Of a stretch of 64,000 bases of DNA, positions 57,023 to 64,000 are shown piece by piece; the stretch's first letter is position 1, and each line of letters starts with the position of its first letter. Source of the DNA: Defluviitaleaceae bacterium (GTDB lineage: Bacteria > Bacillota > Clostridia > Lachnospirales > WQUN01); contig WRBD01000008.1 in assembly GCA_009779835.1 (NCBI GenBank), positions 17,151-81,150 of the forward strand. Direction: 5' to 3'. Made by a program: the position numbers and the translations under genes. Below the pieces are notes generated by a model, which did no database searches, had not been told where the DNA came from, and saw only the letters and a program-made list of their open reading frames with translations.

Positions 57023-57166
57023 TTAAGCCGTAAACCCTTCGCCTTGCGAGTGTGAGCCGCAGTTTTGTTTGGAGAAGTAAACGCAGTTTTCGCATTCGCC
57101 TTTTGGGGTGCGATGATGGTTTTGCAGGCTTGATAATTTTGGTTTGTGCTTTTTGCATCTTATCAT
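57023..57166 (-). CDS. 47-residue Cys/His/Lys-rich small protein
   Basis: The frame begins MIRCKKHK, has AAAGGA ten bases before the ATG and ends GEGFTA-stop. Its second half carries a compact metal-site-like pattern GECENCVYFSKQNCGSH (CxxC then C and H), plus C4 near the N-terminus. Composition, ribosome site and position 34 bases ahead of the TrhP-like gene argue that it is real. It may bind zinc or an iron-sulphur cluster and could work with the U32 protein. I do not recognise a named family. Confidence 0.6.
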   Translation of the reverse strand: MIRCKKHKPKLSSLQNHHRTPKGECENCVYFSKQNCGSHSQGEGFTA

Positions 57167-57197
57167 GTATGTTTGTCCTTTCAAAATATTTTTTTTA

Positions 57198-57226
57198 TTA
57201 TGCCCATTTTTTTTGTGTGTTATAAT
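57198..57226 (+). promoter_or_regulatory. Putative promoter of the YesL-like gene
   Basis: TATAAT at 57221-57226 with a weak -35 TTATGC (57198-57203) at 17-base spacing, 23 bases before the ATG. GAGAGGAG lies between. The -10 is perfect and the -35 poor, so an activator may be needed. Confidence 0.5.
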
Positions 57227-57249
57227 GAAGTTGAGAGGAGCGTTTTATT

Positions 57250-57984
57250 ATGCGCGATTTTTTTGGTCTTGAGGGTTCGTTTAATAAATATATGGGGTTT
57301 GTTGCGGACACATTTATTTTAAGTATGCTTTGGATATTTTTCAGTATCATCACTTTATCGATTGGCATTGGCGCGAGTACAACCGCGCTTTTTTATGTTG
57401 CAACGCGGCGGATTGCAAACAGAGAGGGTTATATAACCTCGGATTTTTGGCAGTCGTTCAAGTCGAATTTTGTGCGTGCTACAAAGGTTTGGATTGTTAT
57501 TTGTATTCTTGTTGCGGTAATTATTTTAAGTATGATTTCGGGGATTTCGCTTGGAGATGAGTTGCCGCTTGGCAGTATTGTTTTGCCTGTGCAAATTGTT
57601 ACGCTGACGGAAATTTTATTTGTTTCTATTTATATTTTTCCCGTGCTTGCGCGGTTTGACATGAACATTAAGGAAGCGGTTAAAACTTGTTTTTTCATGG
57701 CTAACAGGCATTTTCTTACTTCGGTTATGTGTTTGGGAATTCACGCAGGGCTTATTGTTTTTGTTTTTATGGTTCCGCAATTATTTCCGCTCATTTTTGC
57801 CATACCCGGAATTTACGGGATGTTGTCATCGGTTCTAATCATGCGGGTTTTCAAAAAATACCGTCCGGAAATGGACAAAGACCCCATTTTAGAATTGCAG
57901 GAAATTGAAAGAAAACGCGCAGAAGAAAAACGCTTGGCGGAAATTGGGAAAACTAATATAATTGAAGAAAACTTCGAGGAATAA
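57250..57984 (+). CDS. YesL/DUF624-family membrane protein
   Basis: The 244-residue protein has five to six predicted membrane helices and the family features: an N-terminal amphipathic FFGLEGSFNKYMG, a first helix rich in aromatic residues, the TTALFYVATRR loop and a second-half GIYGMLSSVLIMR helix. The C-terminus is a charged cytosolic tail rich in Glu/Lys/Arg. YesL-type proteins are often encoded near carbohydrate-uptake genes, but their function is not established. No transporter gene is adjacent here. It leads a run of same-strand genes. Confidence 0.8.
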   Translation: MRDFFGLEGSFNKYMGFVADTFILSMLWIFFSIITLSIGIGASTTALFYVATRRIANREGYITSDFWQSFKSNFVRATKVWIVICILVAVIILSMISGISLGDELPLGSIVLPVQIVTLTEILFVSIYIFPVLARFDMNIKEAVKTCFFMANRHFLTSVMCLGIHAGLIVFVFMVPQLFPLIFAIPGIYGMLSSVLIMRVFKKYRPEMDKDPILELQEIERKRAEEKRLAEIGKTNIIEENFEE

Positions 57985-57992
57985 AAATATTT

Positions 57993-58817
57993 ATGAATAT
58001 ACTATTTTGGAATACCGGGCTTAATGGGAAACGAGTAGCAAACGCAAGTGATATCAATAAATGTCTGAGGGAAATGATTGAAGAAAACAATATAGACTTG
58101 CTTGTGCTGGCTGAATATAACAGCGGAATACAAAGTCTTTGCCAACAATCAAACGCTCAGTTTTACCCTTTGTTCAACAATAGTGAATATATCAAGGCGA
58201 TGATAAACCATAATTATTCAATCGAAACCTTAATAGACCAAAGCCGGTATTTGATAGCAAAAATAACCACTGTCTCATACAAGATGGTTATCGGCATGGT
58301 TCATAATGCAAGCAAACTACACTACGATGACGAAGACCAAGAATTCAGAATGCAAACTTTTCACAAAGATTTGTGTCAGTGTGAAGAAGACCACAATTGC
58401 AAAAATACCATCGTCATTGGCGATTTTAATGTAAACCCATTTGAAAAAGCTTGCGTAAGCGCAAGAAATCTACACGCTATCCCTTTTCGGGAAATAGTTA
58501 CACAAAAAGTCCGAAGGAAAATCAATGACGATTATTGCCCAATGTTTTACAATCCAACATGGAAATTTATGGGCAAAAAAATGCCCCCATATACTACCTA
58601 CTACTGTGACCGTAGTGGGAAGGCAATAAATTATTACTGGTACGCATTTGACCAAGTAATAGTGCGTCCACAGTTGGTTGAAGCCTTTGATGAGGAAAAA
58701 TTAGCAATCATTACCACTACACGCAATCATATGTTGATAAAAGATGGGAAGCCGGATAAAATAAAGTATAGCGACCACTTGCCATTATTTTGTGTTTTAA
58801 AGGAGAAATATATATGA
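57993..58817 (+). CDS. Endonuclease/exonuclease/phosphatase-fold protein
   Basis: The 274-residue protein shows the four landmark motifs of the fold: an N-terminal LFWN with metal-contact Asn, LAEYN with the metal-binding Glu, VIGDFNVNP with the catalytic Asp-Phe-Asn, and a C-terminal YSDHLPL. It should be a metal-dependent phosphodiesterase or phosphatase acting on nucleic acid, sugar phosphate or lipid head group. It has no signal peptide. The stop overlaps the next gene as ATGA. The strict pairing with an unknown protein, and unrelated neighbours on both sides, make an accessory effector-partner pair plausible. Confidence 0.8.
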   Translation: MNILFWNTGLNGKRVANASDINKCLREMIEENNIDLLVLAEYNSGIQSLCQQSNAQFYPLFNNSEYIKAMINHNYSIETLIDQSRYLIAKITTVSYKMVIGMVHNASKLHYDDEDQEFRMQTFHKDLCQCEEDHNCKNTIVIGDFNVNPFEKACVSARNLHAIPFREIVTQKVRRKINDDYCPMFYNPTWKFMGKKMPPYTTYYCDRSGKAINYYWYAFDQVIVRPQLVEAFDEEKLAIITTTRNHMLIKDGKPDKIKYSDHLPLFCVLKEKYI

Positions 58818-59347
58818 CAGAAAATATGTGGGTTTTAGATGATGAGGGAATACCTGCTCTGCCAACCCCACCGGAAAAAATTGTAGAAGTGCAGTGTAAC
58901 TTACTTGGGAAGGCTACAAATTACGAAATAAGAGCTAGAATAGATTCATATAGCGGGTCGATTACACCATATGAAATGCGTGAAGTGCTTCATGACTTTG
59001 AGGAAAGTTTTCGAGATAACAGGTTTTTTGACATTCAAGAGGACTTAGGTGAAATTGGAAGCAGTGTTTTCACTTTTGAATTTTATGTTACTTCTTCCTT
59101 CATACCAAATTATAAATACCGCATAATGTTTATGAGTTATAGTATTGGGTACTATCCTTTGCTTGTTGTGCTTGATGATGAAATTGCATCCGAAATCTCA
59201 CAAAAAGATTCTGCTGGTAAGGTTTATCAAAACGCACAATGCGTCAACGAACAGCAATTTATTGAACTTCTAAGAAAGGTTATTGGCTCTAAAAAAGTAC
59301 GCAAAGTTATAGCCTCGCTTAGACATATGTCGGCGAATGCCAGTTGA
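58814..59347 (+). CDS. Hypothetical protein paired with the EEP-fold protein
   Basis: Started at ATG 58814 (ATGA overlap, AAAGGAG at 58799-58804), it encodes 177 residues with no membrane segment. The sequence is acidic, with a mixed alpha/beta pattern (FTFEFYVTSSFIPNYKYRIMF strand pairs, then an EQQFIELLRKVIGS helix and a basic C-terminus). I recognise no domain. Coupled translation suggests it controls, or is needed by, the upstream nuclease/phosphatase. An immunity-like role is one option, with no direct evidence. Confidence 0.7.
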   Translation: MTENMWVLDDEGIPALPTPPEKIVEVQCNLLGKATNYEIRARIDSYSGSITPYEMREVLHDFEESFRDNRFFDIQEDLGEIGSSVFTFEFYVTSSFIPNYKYRIMFMSYSIGYYPLLVVLDDEIASEISQKDSAGKVYQNAQCVNEQQFIELLRKVIGSKKVRKVIASLRHMSANAS

Positions 59348-59367
59348 TTATAAAAGGAGGAATAAAA

Positions 59368-60354
59368 ATGGGCTTAAAAATCCATGAGCTTTCAAACAAA
59401 AACGGAATGAAGGTAACGGTAACAAATCTTGGCTGTGCGATTATGAAATTGGAAATCCCCGTAAAAGGCGGAGCGAAGGACGTAGTTCTCGGTTTTGAAA
59501 CGGCAGAGGAATATAGAGGCAAGCATCCGTTTTTCGGTGTGGCTGTGGGGCGTTTTGCCAATAGAATAGGCGGCGGAGAATTCGAGCTTGGCGGTAAAAC
59601 ATACAATCTTGAAAAAAACGACGGCGGTGTAAATCATCTGCACGGCGGAAGTAATGGTTTCGATAAAAAAATATGGGATGTAGAATCCTCATCCGATGAA
59701 AAAATTGTTTTCGCATTACAAAGTCCTGACGGCGACAGCGGTTATCCGGGCGACCTAACCGTGCGTGTAACATACACATTAACCGCCGAAAATATTCTTC
59801 GCATCGACTATGAAGCCGTCACGGAAACCGAAACAATATGCAATCTGACGAACCACAGTTATTTCAACCTGTGCGGACACGATGCAAAAGATGTTTACGG
59901 GCATGAGATGCAAATTTTTTCTGATAAAATAACAGAGGTGGACGAAGAACTTATTCCGACAGGCGGTTTTGTTGACATTACGGGAACACCTTTTGATTTT
60001 AACACGGTAAAAACAATCAGCGCAGACTTGGAAGCCGCGGGCAATGTAAATAATACGGGCGGTTACGACCATAACTATGTACTTCGCGGAGAGGGCAAGG
60101 CGGCAAGCGTGTATTCGCCCGGCACGGGAATCCGTTTTACCGTGTCAACAAACAGCCCCGGAATGCAGTTTTACACAGGCAACTTCATAGACGGTACGGT
60201 TTCGGGCAAGGGAGTGACATATCAAAAACACAGCGGCTTCTGTCTTGAAACACAACTTTTCCCCGACAGCATAAACAAACCGAGTTTTCCGTCATGCGTT
60301 GTGAAAAAAGGTGTGCCTCAAAAATTTTACACAGAATTCGCGTTCGAGTGGTAA
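59368..60354 (+). CDS. galM: Aldose 1-epimerase (galactose mutarotase)
   Basis: The enzyme interconverts alpha and beta anomers of aldoses such as galactose and glucose. ATG 59368 follows AAAGGAGG and gives 328 residues. Family motifs are VGRFANRIGGGEF, the substrate-contact NHLHGG with NLTNHSYFNL, and the C-terminal catalytic-Glu region FCLETQ. No signal peptide is present, so it acts in the cytosol, probably on sugars released from hemicellulose. Confidence 0.93.
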   Translation: MGLKIHELSNKNGMKVTVTNLGCAIMKLEIPVKGGAKDVVLGFETAEEYRGKHPFFGVAVGRFANRIGGGEFELGGKTYNLEKNDGGVNHLHGGSNGFDKKIWDVESSSDEKIVFALQSPDGDSGYPGDLTVRVTYTLTAENILRIDYEAVTETETICNLTNHSYFNLCGHDAKDVYGHEMQIFSDKITEVDEELIPTGGFVDITGTPFDFNTVKTISADLEAAGNVNNTGGYDHNYVLRGEGKAASVYSPGTGIRFTVSTNSPGMQFYTGNFIDGTVSGKGVTYQKHSGFCLETQLFPDSINKPSFPSCVVKKGVPQKFYTEFAFEW

Positions 60355-60355
60355 C

Positions 60356-61219
60356 GTGTTTCTTTATGAAATAATAGAATCTTTCGCAAAAAAAAATAAT
60401 ATTATTGCAGGGGCTTGCCATGCCGTGCCGATTGATTCGGCTCGGTTGTCGGCAAGCCCTTTTGTGCCTTTCGTAAGCTCGGATTTGAAAAAACGAACCG
60501 ACCCAACGCTCAGTTTACGCGGAGTGGAAAGTATTATTGTTATCGGGGTGGGACATTCGCCCGGCTTTGCCCGCCTTTCTTCCCTCGGAACTAACAATGA
60601 TTATCACCCTCGAGTGAAAAATTTACTTTGTGAATTGACGGAAGAATTAAAAACGCACAGCGATTTCAAATATAAAATTCTGGTTGACAGCCCCGCGCTT
60701 GACGAACGTGCCTTAGCGGAACGCGCAGGGCTTGGTTTCTTCGGGCGAAACGGGCTAATTATTTCAAAAAAATTCGGCTCACGATTCAATATCGGTTGCC
60801 TGCTCACAGATTTAAAACCGGGTGACAAGAGAACCATCCCCCTACCCTACCCTACCCCCGTGAACTGCCCGCCGGAATGTGATTTATGTATTAAATCCTG
60901 CCCAACAGATGCGTTGAGCGGCAAGAATCTGAATGCGGCGCAATGCATTTCGTATCTTACGCAGAAAGGGGAGCTTTCGTGTGAGGAAGAAAAAATGTTA
61001 TCGGGGCAATTATACGGCTGCGATATTTGTCAGGATGTTTGTCCGTTCAATGAAAAAGTACAATCTGTAACGATAGACCCGCAAGAATGGCTTACCATGA
61101 GCGATGAGGATTTTCAAAAAAAATACGGTCACACTGCAATGTTATGGCGCGGCGTGAAAATTCCGAAACGAAACGCGCACATTTTTACTAAAAACCTTGA
61201 ACACAATTCTACAATTTGA
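60356..61219 (+). CDS. queG: Epoxyqueuosine reductase, short form
   Basis: QueG reduces epoxyqueuosine to queuosine in tRNA using a corrinoid and two [4Fe-4S] clusters. The likely start is GTG 60356, two bases after the galM stop; an in-frame ATG at 60311 overlaps galM by 44 bases. The 288 residues include RAGLGFFGRNGL and GCLLTDL. The two ferredoxin motifs are CPPECDLCIKSCP and CDICQDVCPFN. The C-terminus ends at RNAHIFTKN without the HEAT-repeat extension of the longer enzymes. The ribosome binding site is weak. Confidence 0.88.
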   Translation: MFLYEIIESFAKKNNIIAGACHAVPIDSARLSASPFVPFVSSDLKKRTDPTLSLRGVESIIVIGVGHSPGFARLSSLGTNNDYHPRVKNLLCELTEELKTHSDFKYKILVDSPALDERALAERAGLGFFGRNGLIISKKFGSRFNIGCLLTDLKPGDKRTIPLPYPTPVNCPPECDLCIKSCPTDALSGKNLNAAQCISYLTQKGELSCEEEKMLSGQLYGCDICQDVCPFNEKVQSVTIDPQEWLTMSDEDFQKKYGHTAMLWRGVKIPKRNAHIFTKNLEHNSTI

Positions 61220-61239
61220 TATTATAAGAACCGTTCTTA
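61197..61239 (+). promoter_or_regulatory. Promoter with overlapping palindromic operator
   Basis: TTGAAC (61197-61202), a 17-base spacer and TATTAT (61220-61225) form a sigma-A-type promoter whose -35 lies in the end of queG. The 15-bp palindrome TAAGAA-CCG-TTCTTA (61225-61239) starts at the last base of the -10 and covers the transcription start, the classic place for a repressor. Confidence 0.6.
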
Positions 61240-61267
61240 GAAAAATTTCTTTGAGAGAAGGGTATCC

Positions 61268-62530
61268 ATGAATTTACTAATTGTTCCAAAGCCGCTTTTT
61301 ACAGGTAAAATGGTGGTTGAAGCGTATTATCTGGCGGCACAGTATGGAAATGCTATTTTGGAATCCACAAAGTCTAACCCGCTTGACAGAGCCATGGATT
61401 CGCCCTTCATAGATTTTATGAATGCGGTCGGGCTGGATGCCCTTACGCAAAGCAAGCCCATTTTTATTCCGGTTACGCAAATTCAACTGTTTACAGAGAT
61501 GAATCTCAATATTAAGGTTGAACCGGATAAGGTTGTTTTCCTTTTAGATGACAGGGTTAAATTTGACGAAGCCGTGATTGAAAGATGCAAGCATTTTTCC
61601 GGGCTTGGGTTTAAATTTGCCGCGTATTTCAAAGGAAAGATGACAGACTTGGCTCCGATGAAACAATATTTGGGATATATATTTATGAAGATTGCGCAAG
61701 AAAAGCTTGTAGAGCTTTCCGCTCTTGTAAAGCGCGAATTCCCCCGCGCCACAATTGTTGCAACCGATATCGGCGAAAAAGCCGCGTTTGACAAGATGGT
61801 CATGCACAGAGATACCAAAGTAGACTTGTTCGACGGTGCGTTTTATAAAGTGCGCATTCCTACAAACTCCAAGCAAAACGCGCTTTCTCCGCTTAAAGTG
61901 AATTACATCCAACTCTTGAACGTCGTAAGCCAAGATGATTTCGACTACCAAACCTTCACAAAAACCATCAGACAAGATACCGCACTTGCAATTCAGTTTA
62001 TGCGCCTTGTAAACACCGCAAGCAAAGCGCGCACGGAGGTTAAAAATTTCAACCAAGCCGCTGCAATGCTTGGTCAAAAAGAGATAAAAAAATGGGTTTC
62101 AACGGCTGTTTCCAACGCGCTTTGTGTTGACAGTCCGTCTGAAATAACGCGCCTTTCTTTGATTCGCGCCAAGTTTTGCGAAAACCTTGCACGTCATTTT
62201 GAAATGGCTTTTATGCAGGAAAATCTTTTCCTTATGGGTCTGTTCTCTATTTTGGATGTCGTTTTGGATATGCCCATCGAAGAAGCGTTTAAAATGGTGT
62301 TTGTTCCGCCGCAAATTCACGACGCGCTGGTTAAACAAGAAGGCGATTATTTCAGCGTTCTTTTCTTTGTGCAACAGTACGAAATGGGTCACTGGAAAGA
62401 AATTTCGCGCGTGGCTTTGGTTCGCGATATTTCCATAGAGCAAATCCATTTTGCATACAAAGAGGCACTTATTTGGTACAGCGAATTGATTAATATGACA
62501 GTTAACCAAGATGATATTCAGGCTGTATAG
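61268..62530 (+). CDS. EAL-like/HDOD signalling protein (YuxH type), EAL motifs degenerate
   Basis: The 420-residue protein follows the YuxH layout: an N-terminal EAL-like barrel (about 1-200) and a C-terminal HDOD domain (about 205-410, opening around SPLKVNYIQLLNVV and including AIQFMRLVNTASKA). The EAL signature and its metal-binding acids are not visible, and the usual YELLFR segment is replaced by VVEAYYLAAQ, so it probably does not cleave cyclic di-GMP. It may bind it or act as a scaffold. GAGAGAAGG precedes the ATG. It lies directly upstream of the SpoIIM-family gene with no gap. Confidence 0.8.
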   Translation: MNLLIVPKPLFTGKMVVEAYYLAAQYGNAILESTKSNPLDRAMDSPFIDFMNAVGLDALTQSKPIFIPVTQIQLFTEMNLNIKVEPDKVVFLLDDRVKFDEAVIERCKHFSGLGFKFAAYFKGKMTDLAPMKQYLGYIFMKIAQEKLVELSALVKREFPRATIVATDIGEKAAFDKMVMHRDTKVDLFDGAFYKVRIPTNSKQNALSPLKVNYIQLLNVVSQDDFDYQTFTKTIRQDTALAIQFMRLVNTASKARTEVKNFNQAAAMLGQKEIKKWVSTAVSNALCVDSPSEITRLSLIRAKFCENLARHFEMAFMQENLFLMGLFSILDVVLDMPIEEAFKMVFVPPQIHDALVKQEGDYFSVLFFVQQYEMGHWKEISRVALVRDISIEQIHFAYKEALIWYSELINMTVNQDDIQAV

Positions 62531-63499
62531 ATGAAGGAAACCACTTTTGTCTCACGAAACGAAGAACACTGGAAGGCTCTTGAAGCTTTCAATACCCGCT
62601 TACGAAAAAAAGGCGGAATAAAGAAAGCCGGCACCGAAGAAGTTCGCGAATTTTCGCGGCTATTTCGGCTTGCCGGCTTTCATCTTGCATACGCAAAAAC
62701 GCATTACCCGAACGGAAATACATTGCCATATTTGAACAGGCTTGTTGGTGTAAGCCATAATTTTTTTTATGTGCGCGAACGAAGCAGTTTTTTTTCGATT
62801 AAAGAATTTTTTTCATACACATTGCCGCAAACAGTACGTGAAACCTACAAATATTGGGTTGCCGCCGCGGCTGTTTTTGTGTTTGGATTATTGTTCGCGG
62901 GGTTTTACGTTGCTGGCGACACGACTCGTGTGTCTCACTTTGTACCCGATGAAATTATGTCGGGCTGGTTAAGCCCGGACGGTACTCCCGGATTGGATTT
63001 AGAAGGCAGCAGAGACAGCGCGTTCATGACCGCGATATATATTACAAATAACACATCCGTTGCGTTTAATGCCTTTGTTTGGGGAATTCTTGCGGGTGTT
63101 GGGACGTTGTTTGTTTTATTTTACAACGGGCTTGCGATTGGCGGATTTTTTGGCTTTATGCATGCGGAAGGCGCGAATATGCTGGTTTTATATTCACAAA
63201 TTCTGCCGCATGGCATACTGGAACTTTCCGCGATTATTTTGGCAGGCGGCGGCGGTCTTATGATTGGCAAAGGTCTTCTTATTCCGGGGGAGTATACAAG
63301 AGCACATTCACTTATTTTTCACGCAAAAAAAGCCGCAAAGCTGATTCCTGCCATTGCTATCATGATGGCATTGGCGGCTTTAATAGAAGGTTATTTCAGC
63401 TTTAACAATCTTCCCGTTTCACCCACATTTAGGCTAGTTTTCGCAGGGCTTACGGGGGTTGGTATGGTGGCTTATTTCATGAAGGGCTTTCGTACGTAA
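62531..63499 (+). CDS. SpoIIM/DUF95-family membrane protein
   Basis: The 322-residue protein has a charged cytosolic N-terminus of about 100 residues, then six hydrophobic segments. The family features are the NNTSVAFNAFVWGILAG loop, the GLAIGGFFGFM helix and the LPHGILELSAIILAGGGGLMIG segment with the conserved PHG-E. SpoIIM acts with SpoIID and SpoIIP during engulfment, but DUF95 relatives also occur in non-sporulating species, so a sporulation role is only suggested. Its ATG follows the previous stop directly, so it is co-translated with the HDOD gene. Confidence 0.88.
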   Translation: MKETTFVSRNEEHWKALEAFNTRLRKKGGIKKAGTEEVREFSRLFRLAGFHLAYAKTHYPNGNTLPYLNRLVGVSHNFFYVRERSSFFSIKEFFSYTLPQTVRETYKYWVAAAAVFVFGLLFAGFYVAGDTTRVSHFVPDEIMSGWLSPDGTPGLDLEGSRDSAFMTAIYITNNTSVAFNAFVWGILAGVGTLFVLFYNGLAIGGFFGFMHAEGANMLVLYSQILPHGILELSAIILAGGGGLMIGKGLLIPGEYTRAHSLIFHAKKAAKLIPAIAIMMALAALIEGYFSFNNLPVSPTFRLVFAGLTGVGMVAYFMKGFRT

Positions 63500-63600
63500 C
63501 CTACTGCTCGTTACCCGCCCGCCCGGTGTTGAGATATTGCATTTGCCTGAATAAAATCCTCCACCCCGTACATACTAATCTCGGTAAGGAGTGATAGTCT

Positions 63601-63732
63601 ATGGCTAAAAAAGGAATGCGCCGTCCAAGTCCGGAAGAACCACACGGAACTGAAAGTAACAAAAAAAATAAAGTCCCAAAAAACGATGTACAGCCTGTGC
63701 CTGAAATAAAAGGGAAAAAGAAAAATAAATAA
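63601..63732 (+). CDS. 43-residue basic small protein
   Basis: TAAGGAG lies ten bases before ATG 63601. The product is Lys/Pro/Asn-rich and hydrophilic (opens MAKKGMRRPSPEEPHG, ends KGKKKNK) and probably unfolded. Tiny basic proteins of this type are often spore or nucleoid-associated in Clostridia. Its place after a SpoIIM-family gene fits, but I cannot assign a family. Confidence 0.55.
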   Translation: MAKKGMRRPSPEEPHGTESNKKNKVPKNDVQPVPEIKGKKKNK

Positions 63733-63748
63733 GCCCGAGGTGATAATC

Positions 63749-63883
63749 ATGTCAGGAAATATCAAACAGCAACGCCGGAATAAAGAAACCAAAGGCGAGC
63801 CGCCGGAAGTGCAAGAGCAAAAACGCGAAGCTAAACACAAAAACGATAATCAGAAATATTCTGACGGTATTCCGCCTGATTAG
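63749..63883 (+). CDS. 44-residue hydrophilic small protein
   Basis: GAGGTGATAATC precedes ATG 63749, 16 bases after the previous small gene. The product (opening MSGNIKQQRRNKETKG, ending SDGIPPD) is rich in Lys, Glu, Gln and Pro with no hydrophobic core. It is likely co-expressed with its neighbour. Function is unknown; a spore-associated role is a guess. Confidence 0.55.
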   Translation: MSGNIKQQRRNKETKGEPPEVQEQKREAKHKNDNQKYSDGIPPD

Positions 63884-63995
63884 CATTCCTGTAATGAATG
63901 AAAAATAGCAAGAGTTGGGCAATTGAAAAACCCCTGCTAAGATTCATGTGTGCTACCGAACGCACATAAATCGAAAAGACAGGGGAGATTCAGCA

Positions 63996-64000
63996 ATGAG
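63996..64000 (+). CDS. Start of a gene running off the window
   Basis: ATG at 63996 follows AGGGGAG (63981-63987) at eight-base spacing. Only the first codon and two bases are present. The roughly 110 bases upstream hold no other gene. Confidence 0.4.

Overview
The window looks like a low-to-mid GC anaerobic Firmicute, probably a plant-biomass-degrading member of the Clostridia from a gut, rumen or digester. The support is a secreted GH11 xylanase, a giant subtilase carrying cohesin and dockerin modules, a SpoIIM-family protein, AGGAGG-type ribosome binding sites and a clostridial pyr operon order. The assignment is inferred from gene content only. I saw no rRNA, tRNA or CRISPR array.

Layout. 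Bases 1-14381 hold one co-directional cluster: a GTPase, a GAP1-like partner, a leucine-rich-repeat surface protein, a membrane vWA protein, a PP2C phosphatase (its last motif lost to a frameshift), a Ser/Thr kinase fused to a solute-binding-protein-like sensor, and a pseudokinase-like protein with eight PASTA repeats and a long adhesin-like ectodomain. It ends at a strong terminator. This resembles the GTPase/GAP1 NTP-dependent conflict systems and the vWA-PP2C-kinase (TerY-P) triads predicted by comparative genomics, and it is the best candidate for an undescribed system here. Bases 14428-24310 hold housekeeping and surface genes: ahcY and htrA (minus), the xylanase (plus), pyrC-F-K-D-E (minus) and a WG-repeat membrane protein (plus). 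pyrC and the WG-repeat gene diverge from promoters that appear to share one palindromic -35 hexamer, and pyrC looks leaderless.

Bases 24477-32786 carry two hybrid histidine kinases that end in receiver and Hpt domains, a frameshifted micro-ORF with an A8 run, a strong promoter followed by a GC-rich structured segment with a terminator-like end (candidate non-coding RNA), and small ORFs. Bases 32892-46425 carry a serine hydrolase, two ABC half-exporters, a stand-alone receiver and a 2759-residue subtilase with InlB-type repeats, cohesin, dockerin and cohesin. Two nearly identical promoters drive the two halves of this block.

Bases 46433-56988 are mainly core metabolism and protein quality control: pyruvate carboxylase (plus), then tig-clpP-clpX followed by a bacteriohemerythrin and a glycosyltransferase (minus), and a U32/TrhP-like gene preceded by a previously unlisted 47-residue Cys-rich ORF. 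Bases 57250-64000 (plus) hold a YesL-like membrane protein, an endonuclease/exonuclease/phosphatase-fold protein with an unknown partner, aldose epimerase, a short QueG, an EAL/HDOD protein, a SpoIIM-family protein and two tiny basic ORFs. A 15-bp palindrome, TAAGAA-N3-TTCTTA, occurs at both the tig promoter and the EAL/HDOD promoter and may be a shared operator.
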